Positions 1 through 5,805 of a DNA stretch of 5,805 nt are shown here, in pieces. Source of the stretch: Bacteroides sp. (GTDB lineage: Bacteria > Bacteroidota > Bacteroidia > Bacteroidales > Bacteroidaceae); contig JAJPZL010000204.1 in NCBI GenBank assembly GCA_021204375.1, forward strand, positions 1 to 5,805, read 5' to 3'. The translations under genes and the position numbers were made by a program. The notes under the pieces are model-generated. The model did no database searches and was not told where the DNA came from. It was given only the letters and a program-made list of their open reading frames with translations. Every line of letters starts with the position of its first letter. Position 1 is the stretch's first letter.

Positions 1-9
1 CACCGGAGA

Positions 10-51
10 GGTGTCTAAATTTTAGACAACACCGTATATTTTTTAGACACC
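10..51. promoter_or_regulatory. TGTCTAAA/TTTAGACA half-site cluster, candidate operator
   Basis: Three copies of an 8-bp half-site lie in the leader. TGTCTAAA is at 12-19, TTTAGACA at 21-28 and TTTAGACA again at 42-49. The first two form an inverted repeat with a single central T. The two TTTAGACA copies are direct repeats exactly 21 bp apart, about two helical turns. The outer pair extends to a perfect 10-bp inverted repeat, GGTGTCTAAA (10-19) with TTTAGACACC (42-51). This arrangement resembles binding sites for a dimeric regulator on one DNA face. The regulator encoded directly downstream could bind here for autoregulation, but that is inference. Another regulator, or a site for a gene left of the window, is possible. 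Confidence 0.5.
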
Positions 52-102
52 ACACGGTTATTTATTTACGGCCGATATTCCCGGAAGTTCTAAAAGAAAT
101 TT

Positions 103-110
103 TATATTTG
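103..110 (+). promoter_or_regulatory. Putative Bacteroidota -7 promoter element
   Basis: TATATTTG matches the Bacteroidota primary-sigma -7 consensus TAnnTTTG and lies 20 bp upstream of the regulator's ATG, leaving a short leader of roughly 15 nt. I see no good TTTG -33 element at the expected distance. That would fit a promoter needing an activator, for example at the half-sites at 10-51. No GG-N10-GC sigma-54 promoter is evident at this spot. Confidence 0.4.
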
Positions 111-130
111 CTATTCCGTTTCAAAATACT

Positions 131-1463
131 ATGGCAAAACAGGGGACCCTTTTAATTATTGACGATAATAAAGGAGTATTGACAGCTGTCAGCATACTTC
201 TGTCCAACCATTATAACCGGATACTCACTCTCTCCTCACCGGTCAACCTGCTCTCTCTTTTAAAAGAAGAAAAAGTAGATATAGTACTGTTAGATATGAA
301 CTTTACAGCAGGGATCAATACCGGGAACGAAGGACTTTACTGGCTGGGCGAGATCAAAAGATCCTGGCCCGACCTCCCCGTAATTCTTATAACCGCCTAT
401 GCAGATATCGACCTGGCTGTAAAAGGTATCCAGGAGGGAGCAGCCGATTTTATCGTAAAACCCTGGGATAACACACTTTTCCTGCAAAAACTCGAAAAAG
501 TGTTTCAAGAAAGAAATAAAAAAAGAAAGATAACCGATAGAACGCCACACTCTTCTATGTTCTGGGGCGATAGCGCTGCGATGAAACAACTCAGGAGCCT
601 GACAGAAAAAGTAGCCATTACCGATGCCAATGTACTGATCACCGGAGAGAACGGGACCGGAAAAGAGATGTTGGCCCGCGAAATTCATCAGCTCTCTGCT
701 CGAAGCCATAAATCCATGATCACTGTAGATATGGGAGCCGTTACCGAAACGCTCTTTGAAAGCGAACTCTTCGGCCATGTAAAAGGCTCTTTTACTGATG
801 CCTATTCCGACAGTACCGGAAAATTCGAAGCAGAAAACGAAAGTTCTATTTTTCTGGATGAGATCGGTAACCTGCCCTGGCATCTTCAGGCAAAGCTGTT
901 CACTGTCATTCAGCAGAAAAGTGTGGTAAAAGTTGGTAACAATCTTCCCCTGAAAGTAGATATCCGGCTGATCTGTGCCACCAACCGCAATCTATCTGAA
1001 ATGCTAGAGAAAGGAGAGTTTCGGGAAGACTTACTCTACCGTATCAATACCATTCACTTAGAAATCCCACCCCTGAGAGAGCGGATCGGGGATATTATCC
1101 CACTGGCAGAGATATTCATTAAAAGATATGCAGAGAAATATGATAAACCCGCCCTGACACTCAGCAAATCAGCTATAGAGAAACTTATCCGGCACCCCTG
1201 GTACGGAAACATACGCGAGTTACAACATACCCTTGAAAAAGCAGTAATTTTAAGCGACGGAACACTCTTAACTCCCGAACTATTCCAACTTACCGTTAAA
1301 AAAGGAGGCTCCATCATTCAGAGAGCTACCACTTTAGAAGATATGGAAAAACATGATCCGTAAAGCCATAGACGATTGCAACGGTAATCTTTCTGCCGTA
1401 GCAGTTCAACTGGGTATTACCCGCCAGACTCTTTACAATAAAATGAAAAAATTCGGACTTTGA
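131..1463 (+). pseudogene. Sigma-54-dependent response regulator, NtrC family, frameshifted before its DNA-binding domain
   Basis: This gene encodes a cytoplasmic two-component regulator that would activate sigma-54 RNA polymerase when phosphorylated. The uninterrupted part is 131-1363 (410 aa). Residues 1-125 are a receiver domain with acidic pair D11/D12, phospho-acceptor D55, T88 and K110-P111. Residues about 142-378 are the AAA+ domain: Walker A GENGTGKE (172-179), the sigma-54 contact loop as GSFTDA (219-224, a variant of GAFTGA), Walker B FLDE (241-244), arginines R298 and R304, and the sensor II stretch around R362. The frame then runs into TAA at 1361. A Fis-type helix-turn-helix (NLSAVAVQLGITRQTLYNKM) continues in frame 3 from the ATG at 1353 to TGA at 1461-1463. 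One extra A, or two missing A's, in the A5 run at 1347-1351 explains the shift. Two missing A's would restore MEKNMIRKAI and about 444 aa. The kinase gene overlaps the end. A sequencing error cannot be excluded, and the HTH-less form might keep some activity. Confidence 0.88.
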
Positions 1464-2782
1464 AAAGGAAATTCCACTATATCGGCTCCCATATCATTTT
1501 TAACCTGCTTCTGCTTTCAGGATGTACAGGCTTAACCACTTATCTCTTTATAAAAGATCAACTCTCTTTGGCATTCCCTCTGGTTATCATTACTTTTTTC
1601 TGCTTTCACCGGGTATATAAATTAACGGTCCGGAACAACCAGAAAGTTGCTCTGATGCTGGATGCCATAGAAAACCACGACCACACCATCCGCTTTAACG
1701 AGAACCCGGTCCAACATTCAGAAAAAGAGATCAACTTAGCCATCAACCGGATTACACAAAATCTTAAAAAAGCCTACGAAACCACCCTCCAACAAGATAA
1801 ATATTATGAATTAATGCTGAATTGTCTCCATTCAGGAGTAGTAGTTACGGACGATAACAGATATGTTTTTCAAAAAAAACAACGAAGCATTACGGCTGTT
1901 AGGTCTCTCCGTCTTTACCCACATAAAACAGTTAAAAAATAGACACAGACTGCTTTGAGAAATTCTCCCGTGCTACCCTGCGGCGATCGCTTCCGGGTCT
2001 CCTATGCAAACGAACGGGAAGTAATTAACCTGGCAGTTTCCGTATCAGATATTCATTTTCAGGACAAGTACCTCCAGATATTTGCCCTCACTAATATCCA
2101 CAACGAACTTGACTCCCAGGAAATAGAATCGTGGAGTAAACTCACCCGGGTACTGACCCACGAAATTATGAACTCCATCACTCCTGTTACCTCCTTAAGT
2201 CAAACCCTTCTTAACTTTGCTCCCCGGGAAAATAAGGAGCTACGGCAAGGTTTGGAAACCATCTACTCTACCGGCAAAACCCTGATGGATTTTGTACAAT
2301 CCTACAGGTAATATACCCATATTCCTCAACCTGATCCGGCCTTAATTGATCTACAGGAATTCACAGGACGAATGGTAAACCTGGCTAAGCATCAATTTCC
2401 CTATCCGGATATCCGCTTTAGCATACATATATCGCCGGCAGATCTTATCCTGTATGCAGACGAGAAGCTGGTATCACAGGTAGTGATCAATATTCTGAAA
2501 AATGCCATTCAGGCCCTTGATGATCAGGCAGACGGAGAGATAAAAATTACAGCCCATATAGACCAGACAGAAACCATTACCCTTATCATCAGCAACAACG
2601 GCACCCTTATTCCCGACGAAGTGGCCGGGAATATTTTCGTACCCTTCTTTACTACCAGATCCGACGGCAGTGGCATAGGGCTCAGCATTTCACAACACAT
2701 TATGAAACTTTCCGGAGGAAACCTGGCCCTAAATACCGATAAAGAGAATCAGCTCACTCATTTTATTCTGACCTTTCATTAG
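1460..2782 (+). pseudogene. Membrane sensor histidine kinase (PAS-HisKA-HATPase), broken by three frameshifts and a stop
   Basis: This is the partner kinase of the upstream regulator. The only in-frame start is TTG at 1460, overlapping the regulator's TGA as TTGA; an in-frame TAA at 1439-1441 rules out an earlier one. The first piece (1460-1942) has two predicted membrane helices (residues about 10-31 and 37-53), a linker and the start of a PAS domain (YYELMLNCLHSGVVVTDDN). The reading then shifts by +1 three times: near the A8 run at 1872-1879 (continuing NNEALRLLGLSVFTHIKQL), near the A6 run at 1934-1939 (IDTDCFEKFSRAT), and near CCC at 1976-1978 (GDRFRVSYANE). This returns it to the original frame. 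The HisKA domain has its phosphorylatable histidine at codon 2159-2161 (LTHEIMNS). An in-frame TAA at 2309-2311 follows FVQSYR. The ATPase domain then has the N box (NILKNAIQAL), the G1 box SNNG, the F box FVPFFTTR and the G2 box GSGIGLS. The restored product would be about 439 aa. No single translation covers it. Confidence 0.9.
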
Positions 2783-2790
2783 GTCAGAAT
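2765..2790 (+). terminator. Hairpin across the kinase stop codon, possible weak terminator
   Basis: ATTCTGACC (2765-2773) and GGTCAGAAT (2782-2790) are perfect 9-bp inverted arms with an 8-nt loop. The kinase stop TAG (2780-2782) lies at the loop/stem edge. No T-run follows directly; CTTTTT comes about 20 nt later. The right arm can instead pair with TTCTAACC at 2793-2800 across a 3-nt loop, so two exclusive hairpins are possible. A terminator or an mRNA 3'-end stabiliser are both plausible. Confidence 0.35.
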
Positions 2791-2893
2791 CATTCTAACC
2801 TCCTTAGTAAACTTTTTAATAGGAATATTTTGATCCCTATGCAACCGTTTTTCCTCCTAACAGGTTGTATATTTATAATTCCCATGAATAATA

Positions 2894-2919
2894 ATCTCTC
2901 AGACCCGGGTCTAAGAGAT
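2894..2919 (-). terminator. 26-bp near-perfect palindrome, candidate terminator of the men operon
   Basis: The palindrome is centred at 2906/2907: inner AGACCCGGGTCT (2901-2912) is perfect, and outer arms ATCTCT (2894-2899) and AGAGAT (2914-2919) match, with one C/A mismatch (2900/2913). In RNA from the minus strand that mismatch becomes a U-G wobble. This gives a continuous 11-bp stem with a CCGG loop, followed by UAUUAUUC. That strand asymmetry favours a minus-strand terminator about 160-190 nt past the menE stop. The tail is only moderately U-rich, and the palindrome also belongs to the 23-bp array, so a protein-binding role is possible. Confidence 0.4.
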
Positions 2920-2993
2920 GATCCGACCCGGATCTAACGGGTACTCCCACCCGGGTCGGACACCCCATGAGACTCGGGTGAAAACAAAAATGA
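2902..2993. repeat. Four-unit tandem array of palindromic cores, 23-bp period
   Basis: Palindromic 10-bp cores begin at 2902 (GACCCGGGTC), 2925 (GACCCGGATC), 2948 (CACCCGGGTC) and 2971 (GACTCGGGTG). Each start is exactly 23 bp from the last. Units 1 and 2 agree at 17 of 23 positions including spacer bases. Units 3 and 4 share mainly the core and a terminal ATGA. No core is seen one period further out on either side. Because each core is self-complementary, the copies can also pair with each other: 2922-2931 with 2951-2960 gives a perfect 10-bp stem, and 2948-2957 with 2971-2980 gives a 10-bp stem with one G-U. It could be a degenerate tandem duplication, an operator-like array or a compound terminator. 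I do not recognise it as a named element. Confidence 0.65.
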
Positions 2994-3080
2994 TTAACGG
3001 CTAAGAGAGAAACTGTTCGTTATCCGTCCAAAAATTCTATGGGAGGAATTAGGATCTTTATAAAGGATATTTTCTAAAAC

Positions 3081-4184
3081 TTATTCCCCGCTTATCCGGG
3101 ACCGCTCTTTTTCTATTCCTTCCAGTGCTATCTTTTTCGCTGCCACCCGGTCGGGTTTACCGTTCCCGGTCAAAGGGAGTGCGGAAACAGAAAGGATATA
3201 ACGGGGAACCTGCCAGGCAGGCAGTATCTTTTTAAGCTTCCGGCGCTCCACGACCTTTTCCGGTGAAGAGAGAAGTAATACAATTGCTTCGCCCAAGCGG
3301 GCATCGGGTACTGTGGTTATCATAAAAGGTGAAGAGAGATAAGGAGTCAATTGGTCTTCGAGCTCTTCTACCCCCACTTTTAACCCTCCGGTGTTAATCA
3401 CATTATCTAATCTTCCCAGCACACGGAAACGGCCATCCGGAAGCAGTTCTACGCGGTCGTTGGTAGTCAAAACCGTATCACAGATAAGAGGGGCATCGAT
3501 CTGCAGAATCTCCTCGGGAGAGAGGGATAACCGGACATGAGAGAAAGGGGAATAATAAGGGAAGGCTTGCGACCCGTTCAATCGCCGGAGTGCAATGTGA
3601 GAGAGAGTTTCCGTCATTCCATAGGTAGACCAGATATAGCTCGGCAAAGATTTTAAAAGTCCGGCCAGCTCGCCGGAGATGGCTCCTCCTCCTATAATAA
3701 TATGCCTCGTTTGTTCCAGCACGCTTTTTTCACCGGGAACCTGTAAGGTGTCATAGACCTGCATCGGAGTAAGTGCTACAAAATCCACCGGCCGGGTAAC
3801 ATCCGCAAAAGGATGCCCGGAAGGTTCCCGTAGGGTCATCTTTAAGGAGGCTACCAATGAACGCACGATCATCATCATCCCACCGATATACTCCGGAGGA
3901 AGGACCATCAGGGCCTCATCACCTGCTTTAAGTTGCAGAAAAGAGCAGGTTGCCATAGCACTCTGCATCATCTGTTCTTTTTTTACCGTTATAAGTTTAG
4001 GAGTTCCTGTAGAACCGGAGGTATGAATTTGTATGCAGGGATCGTCGGAAAACCATCTTTCCAGGAAAGAGAGTACTCTCTGTTCTATACAGGTTCGTCC
4101 CTCTTCTAATAAAGCGGGAGAATGGGATTCATATAAAACCCCGTTTATCCACACCCGTTGTTTACTGATATCGGTTTGAAACAT
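3081..4184 (-). CDS. menE: o-Succinylbenzoate-CoA ligase (MenE)
   Basis: MenE is a cytoplasmic adenylate-forming enzyme that uses ATP and CoA to convert o-succinylbenzoate to OSB-CoA in menaquinone synthesis. The 367-aa product has the ordered ANL-superfamily motifs: the phosphate-binding loop TSGSTGTPK (55-63), the aromatic/adenine motif YGMTET (188-193), TNDRVE with D243 (241-246), the hinge region GRLDNVINTGGLKV (257-270), and the C-terminal catalytic lysine K343 in LTGNGKPDR. It is shorter than the roughly 450-residue enzyme of many bacteria because the N-terminal region before the P-loop is compact; from memory this is usual for Bacteroidales MenE. The ATG is 2 nt after the menC stop, so translational coupling is likely. 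The gene is uninterrupted. Men-cluster context makes OSB the likely substrate rather than another carboxylate. Confidence 0.93.
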   Translation of the reverse strand: MFQTDISKQRVWINGVLYESHSPALLEEGRTCIEQRVLSFLERWFSDDPCIQIHTSGSTGTPKLITVKKEQMMQSAMATCSFLQLKAGDEALMVLPPEYIGGMMMIVRSLVASLKMTLREPSGHPFADVTRPVDFVALTPMQVYDTLQVPGEKSVLEQTRHIIIGGGAISGELAGLLKSLPSYIWSTYGMTETLSHIALRRLNGSQAFPYYSPFSHVRLSLSPEEILQIDAPLICDTVLTTNDRVELLPDGRFRVLGRLDNVINTGGLKVGVEELEDQLTPYLSSPFMITTVPDARLGEAIVLLLSSPEKVVERRKLKKILPAWQVPRYILSVSALPLTGNGKPDRVAAKKIALEGIEKERSRISGE

Positions 4185-4186
4185 GG

Positions 4187-5248
4187 TTAAGTATGTAGCC
4201 AGATAAGTAGATCGGGTTCTCCTGCCTGAGGATGAAAAAAAAGTTTGTCGCCGGAGAGCGAAAGGGGAAAGGGAATATTATCGGTATAGAGCATTCCGGT
4301 ACCCAATCCCTGAGGGATACCGACCGATAGGGTAGCACACCATTGGGCCAGGGCATTCAGTTCGATATTGGACTCCAGGGCAGAGGTGATCCACCAGCCG
4401 ATATTTCGCTCTTCAGCAAGGTTGATCCATTCCAGACAGCCAGAGAGTCCTCCGTGGAGGGTAGGTTTGAGAATAATATAGTGTGGGAGGATCGTATTGA
4501 GCAACTCTCTCTTTTGTCCGGATCGATGGATCCCGATCAGTTCTTCATCCAGTACAACGGGCAAAGGAGTATCCCGGCAGAGGGTGGCCATCTGTTGCCA
4601 TTGACCTGCCCGGATGGGCTGTTCAATGGAGTGAATATCCATGGCTGCCAGTTGTCGGAGCTTTTGGGGAGCCTCTTCCGGTGTAAAAGCACCGTTGGCA
4701 TCTACCCGGAGTTCTATATCGGCAGCGGTAAAGTTGGCCCGGATAAATTGTAATAGGGCCAGCTCTTCCTCAAAGTTGATAGCACCGATCTTTACTTTAA
4801 CACAGTGGTAGCCCTGTGCTATTTTATCTCGGATCTGCCTGAGCATCTCCCGGTAACTTCCCATCCAGATTAGACTATTGATAAGCAGTCCCTCTTCTCC
4901 CCGGCTAAAGGGGGTGTTCCAGAGGCGTATACTCCCGACAGTAAGATGCAAAAGAGCGGTCTCAAGCCCGAAGAGGATGGAAGGAAAGTCACTCAGCAGT
5001 TCTCGGTCAGGCTCTCCTCTCTCTTCCAGCAGGATACAGGCTTTTTGTAATATATCTTCATAGATCTCCATATTGTCACAGCTCAGATCGGGAAGGGGAG
5101 CACACTCTCCCACTCCAAAACTGGCCGGATGGTCGGCATCCTGTACTACAATATACCAAACCTGGCGCTCCCGGTAAACTCCCCGGGAGGTTCCGGCAGG
5201 TTGCCTGAAATGGAGTACCCGGTGATAGATGGTTGTTTTTAGTTTCAT
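4187..5248 (-). CDS. menC: o-Succinylbenzoate synthase (MenC), enolase superfamily
   Basis: MenC dehydrates SHCHC (2-succinyl-6-hydroxy-2,4-cyclohexadiene-1-carboxylate) to o-succinylbenzoate, using an active-site metal and a lysine. The 353-aa product shows the expected order of residues. KxK is at K151/K153 (CVKVKIG). The three metal ligands are D183 (RVDANGAF), E209 (SIEQP) and D234 (VLDEE). The second catalytic lysine is K261 (ILKPTLHGG). The capping N-terminal domain covers about 1-120 and the barrel the rest. The spacing between these residues resembles E. coli MenC. The ATG at 5248 follows the menB stop after 18 nt and gives a natural start (MKLKTTIYHRVLHF). MenE follows after 2 nt. 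The reading frame is clean, in contrast to menB upstream. Some enolase-superfamily members also act as N-acylamino acid racemases, but the men neighbours favour OSB synthase. Confidence 0.93.
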   Translation of the reverse strand: MKLKTTIYHRVLHFRQPAGTSRGVYRERQVWYIVVQDADHPASFGVGECAPLPDLSCDNMEIYEDILQKACILLEERGEPDRELLSDFPSILFGLETALLHLTVGSIRLWNTPFSRGEEGLLINSLIWMGSYREMLRQIRDKIAQGYHCVKVKIGAINFEEELALLQFIRANFTAADIELRVDANGAFTPEEAPQKLRQLAAMDIHSIEQPIRAGQWQQMATLCRDTPLPVVLDEELIGIHRSGQKRELLNTILPHYIILKPTLHGGLSGCLEWINLAEERNIGWWITSALESNIELNALAQWCATLSVGIPQGLGTGMLYTDNIPFPLSLSGDKLFFHPQAGEPDLLIWLHT

Positions 5249-5266
5249 CTGTGTAACGGAACAGGA

Positions 5267-5805
5267 TCAGGGGAATTTCGGGAACTTTTTGAAGTCAGAT
5301 TTTCTTTTTTCTAGAAAGGCGTTCTTTCCTTCCTGCGCCTCTTCTATCAGGAAATAGAGCAGGGTGGCATCTCCGGCCAGTTCCTGAATACCTGCCTGTC
5401 CGTCAAGTTCGGCATTGAGACCGGCTTTGATCATACGCAGAGCCATCGAGCTGTGTTGCATCATCGTTTCGGCCCATTCCACAACTTCATCTTTCAGCTG
5501 CTCCAGGGGTACTACTTTATTGACCAATCCCATATCTAGGGCCTCCTGTGCATTGTACTGACGACAGAAGAACCATATTTCGCGGGCCTTTTTCTGACTA
5601 ACGATGCGGGCCAGGTAAGAGGAGCCGAAACCGGCATCAAAACTACCGACACGGGAGCCTGTTTGTCCGAAAATGGCATTCTCTGAGGCGATACTGAGGT
5701 CGCATACTACATGCAGAACATGGCCTCCTCCAATAGCATAGCCATTGACCATGGCTACTATCGGTTTAGGCAGGGAACGGATCTATTTTTGTACATCGAG
5801 TACAT
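5267..5805 (-). pseudogene. menB: 1,4-Dihydroxy-2-naphthoyl-CoA synthase (MenB), partial at the window edge, with an in-frame TAG
   Basis: MenB is a crotonase-fold enzyme that cyclises OSB-CoA to DHNA-CoA. The C-terminal part is clear: oxyanion/glycine-rich region [11 protein letters not shown], then [22 protein letters not shown], the [19 protein letters not shown] segment and the terminal KFPKFP. Glycine in QTG, rather than the aspartate of the QTD type, marks the bicarbonate-dependent class known from E. coli. Going upstream from the ATG at 5750-5752, the same frame reads [10 protein letters not shown], then TAG at 5783-5785, then VLDVQK. Since VLDVQK-x-IRSLPKP is a continuous family stretch, one substitution (for example GAG to TAG) created the stop. 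The 5' part lies outside the window. The lesion sits about 20 bp from the edge, so an end-of-contig error is a real alternative. The remaining 161-residue piece alone would lack part of the active site. Confidence 0.85.

Larger units (their letters stand above)
2783..3080. other. Convergent intergenic region without a recognised gene
   Basis: This 298-bp gap separates the 3' ends of the kinase remnant (+) and menE (-). Both flanks are AT-rich and hold no convincing coding sequence or tRNA. The middle (2894-2993) is markedly GC-rich and carries the palindromic repeat array listed separately. Positions 2994-3080 show nothing notable beyond a short AT-rich palindromic stretch around 3053-3070. 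Because both neighbouring genes end here, terminators are the expected content. Confidence 0.7.

Noticed and set aside
290..883. Minus-strand open frame of 197 codons
   Set aside because: It lies opposite the receiver and AAA+ domains, whose motifs are clear on the plus strand, and resembles no known family.
1872..1879. A8 run as a phase-variation switch for the kinase
   Set aside because: Changing this tract alone could not restore the gene because two more frameshifts and a stop follow.
2783..2860. AGGAGG-like sequences on the minus strand in the intergenic region
   Set aside because: The frames behind them are only 4 to 19 codons long and Bacteroidota genes rarely use strong Shine-Dalgarno sites.
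2839..2937. Small plus-strand ORF of 32 codons starting MQPFFLLTGCIF
   Set aside because: The hydrophobic start resembles a short signal-like peptide, but it runs through the palindromic array, has no convincing promoter or ribosome site, and this length is expected by chance.
2894..2993. CRISPR array interpretation of the 23-bp-period repeats
   Set aside because: Cores are only 10 bp and spacers 13 bp, units 1 and 2 share spacer sequence, and no cas gene is nearby.
4068..4081. Perfect 14-bp palindrome AGAGAGTACTCTCT inside menE
   Set aside because: One such palindrome in several kilobases is near chance expectation, and it sits in intact coding sequence.
4343..4753. Plus-strand open frame of 136 codons
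   Set aside because: It is antisense to menC, which has all its catalytic residues; it is a shadow frame.

Overview
The window looks like chromosomal DNA of moderate GC from a member of the Bacteroidota, most likely the order Bacteroidales. The evidence is threefold. The proteins resemble the Bacteroidales sigma-54 activator/kinase pairs and the men cluster (menB-menC-menE). A Bacteroidota-type -7 element (TAnnTTTG) precedes the first gene. Genes start without clear Shine-Dalgarno sequences. No database search was possible, so all family assignments rest on motifs I can read.

Layout. Positions 1-130 are a leader with a cluster of TGTCTAAA/TTTAGACA half-sites and a likely promoter. Positions 131-1463 (+) encode an NtrC-type sigma-54-dependent response regulator, frameshifted just before its C-terminal Fis-type helix-turn-helix. 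Positions 1460-2782 (+) encode its partner membrane histidine kinase. The kinase overlaps the regulator by 4 nt and is broken by three +1 frameshifts at homopolymers plus one in-frame TAA. Positions 2783-3080 are a convergent intergenic region holding four palindromic 10-bp cores spaced exactly 23 bp apart, and several possible hairpins. Positions 3081-5805 (-) carry the 3' half of a menaquinone operon, transcribed menB > menC > menE. MenE and MenC look intact with all key residues. MenB runs off the right edge and has an in-frame TAG.

How the genes fit together. The kinase would sense a signal at the membrane and phosphorylate the regulator, which would activate sigma-54 promoters. As sequenced, neither gene can give a full-length product, so the pair looks like a recently decaying operon; its remaining motifs are well conserved. 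MenC makes o-succinylbenzoate, MenE activates it to OSB-CoA, and MenB closes the naphthoquinone ring. The three genes are closely packed (18-nt and 2-nt gaps), but the stop in MenB would block the pathway if real.

I found no undescribed system such as a defence locus, mobile element, CRISPR array or RNA gene. The most notable items are the clustered lesions and the 23-bp-period palindromic array.
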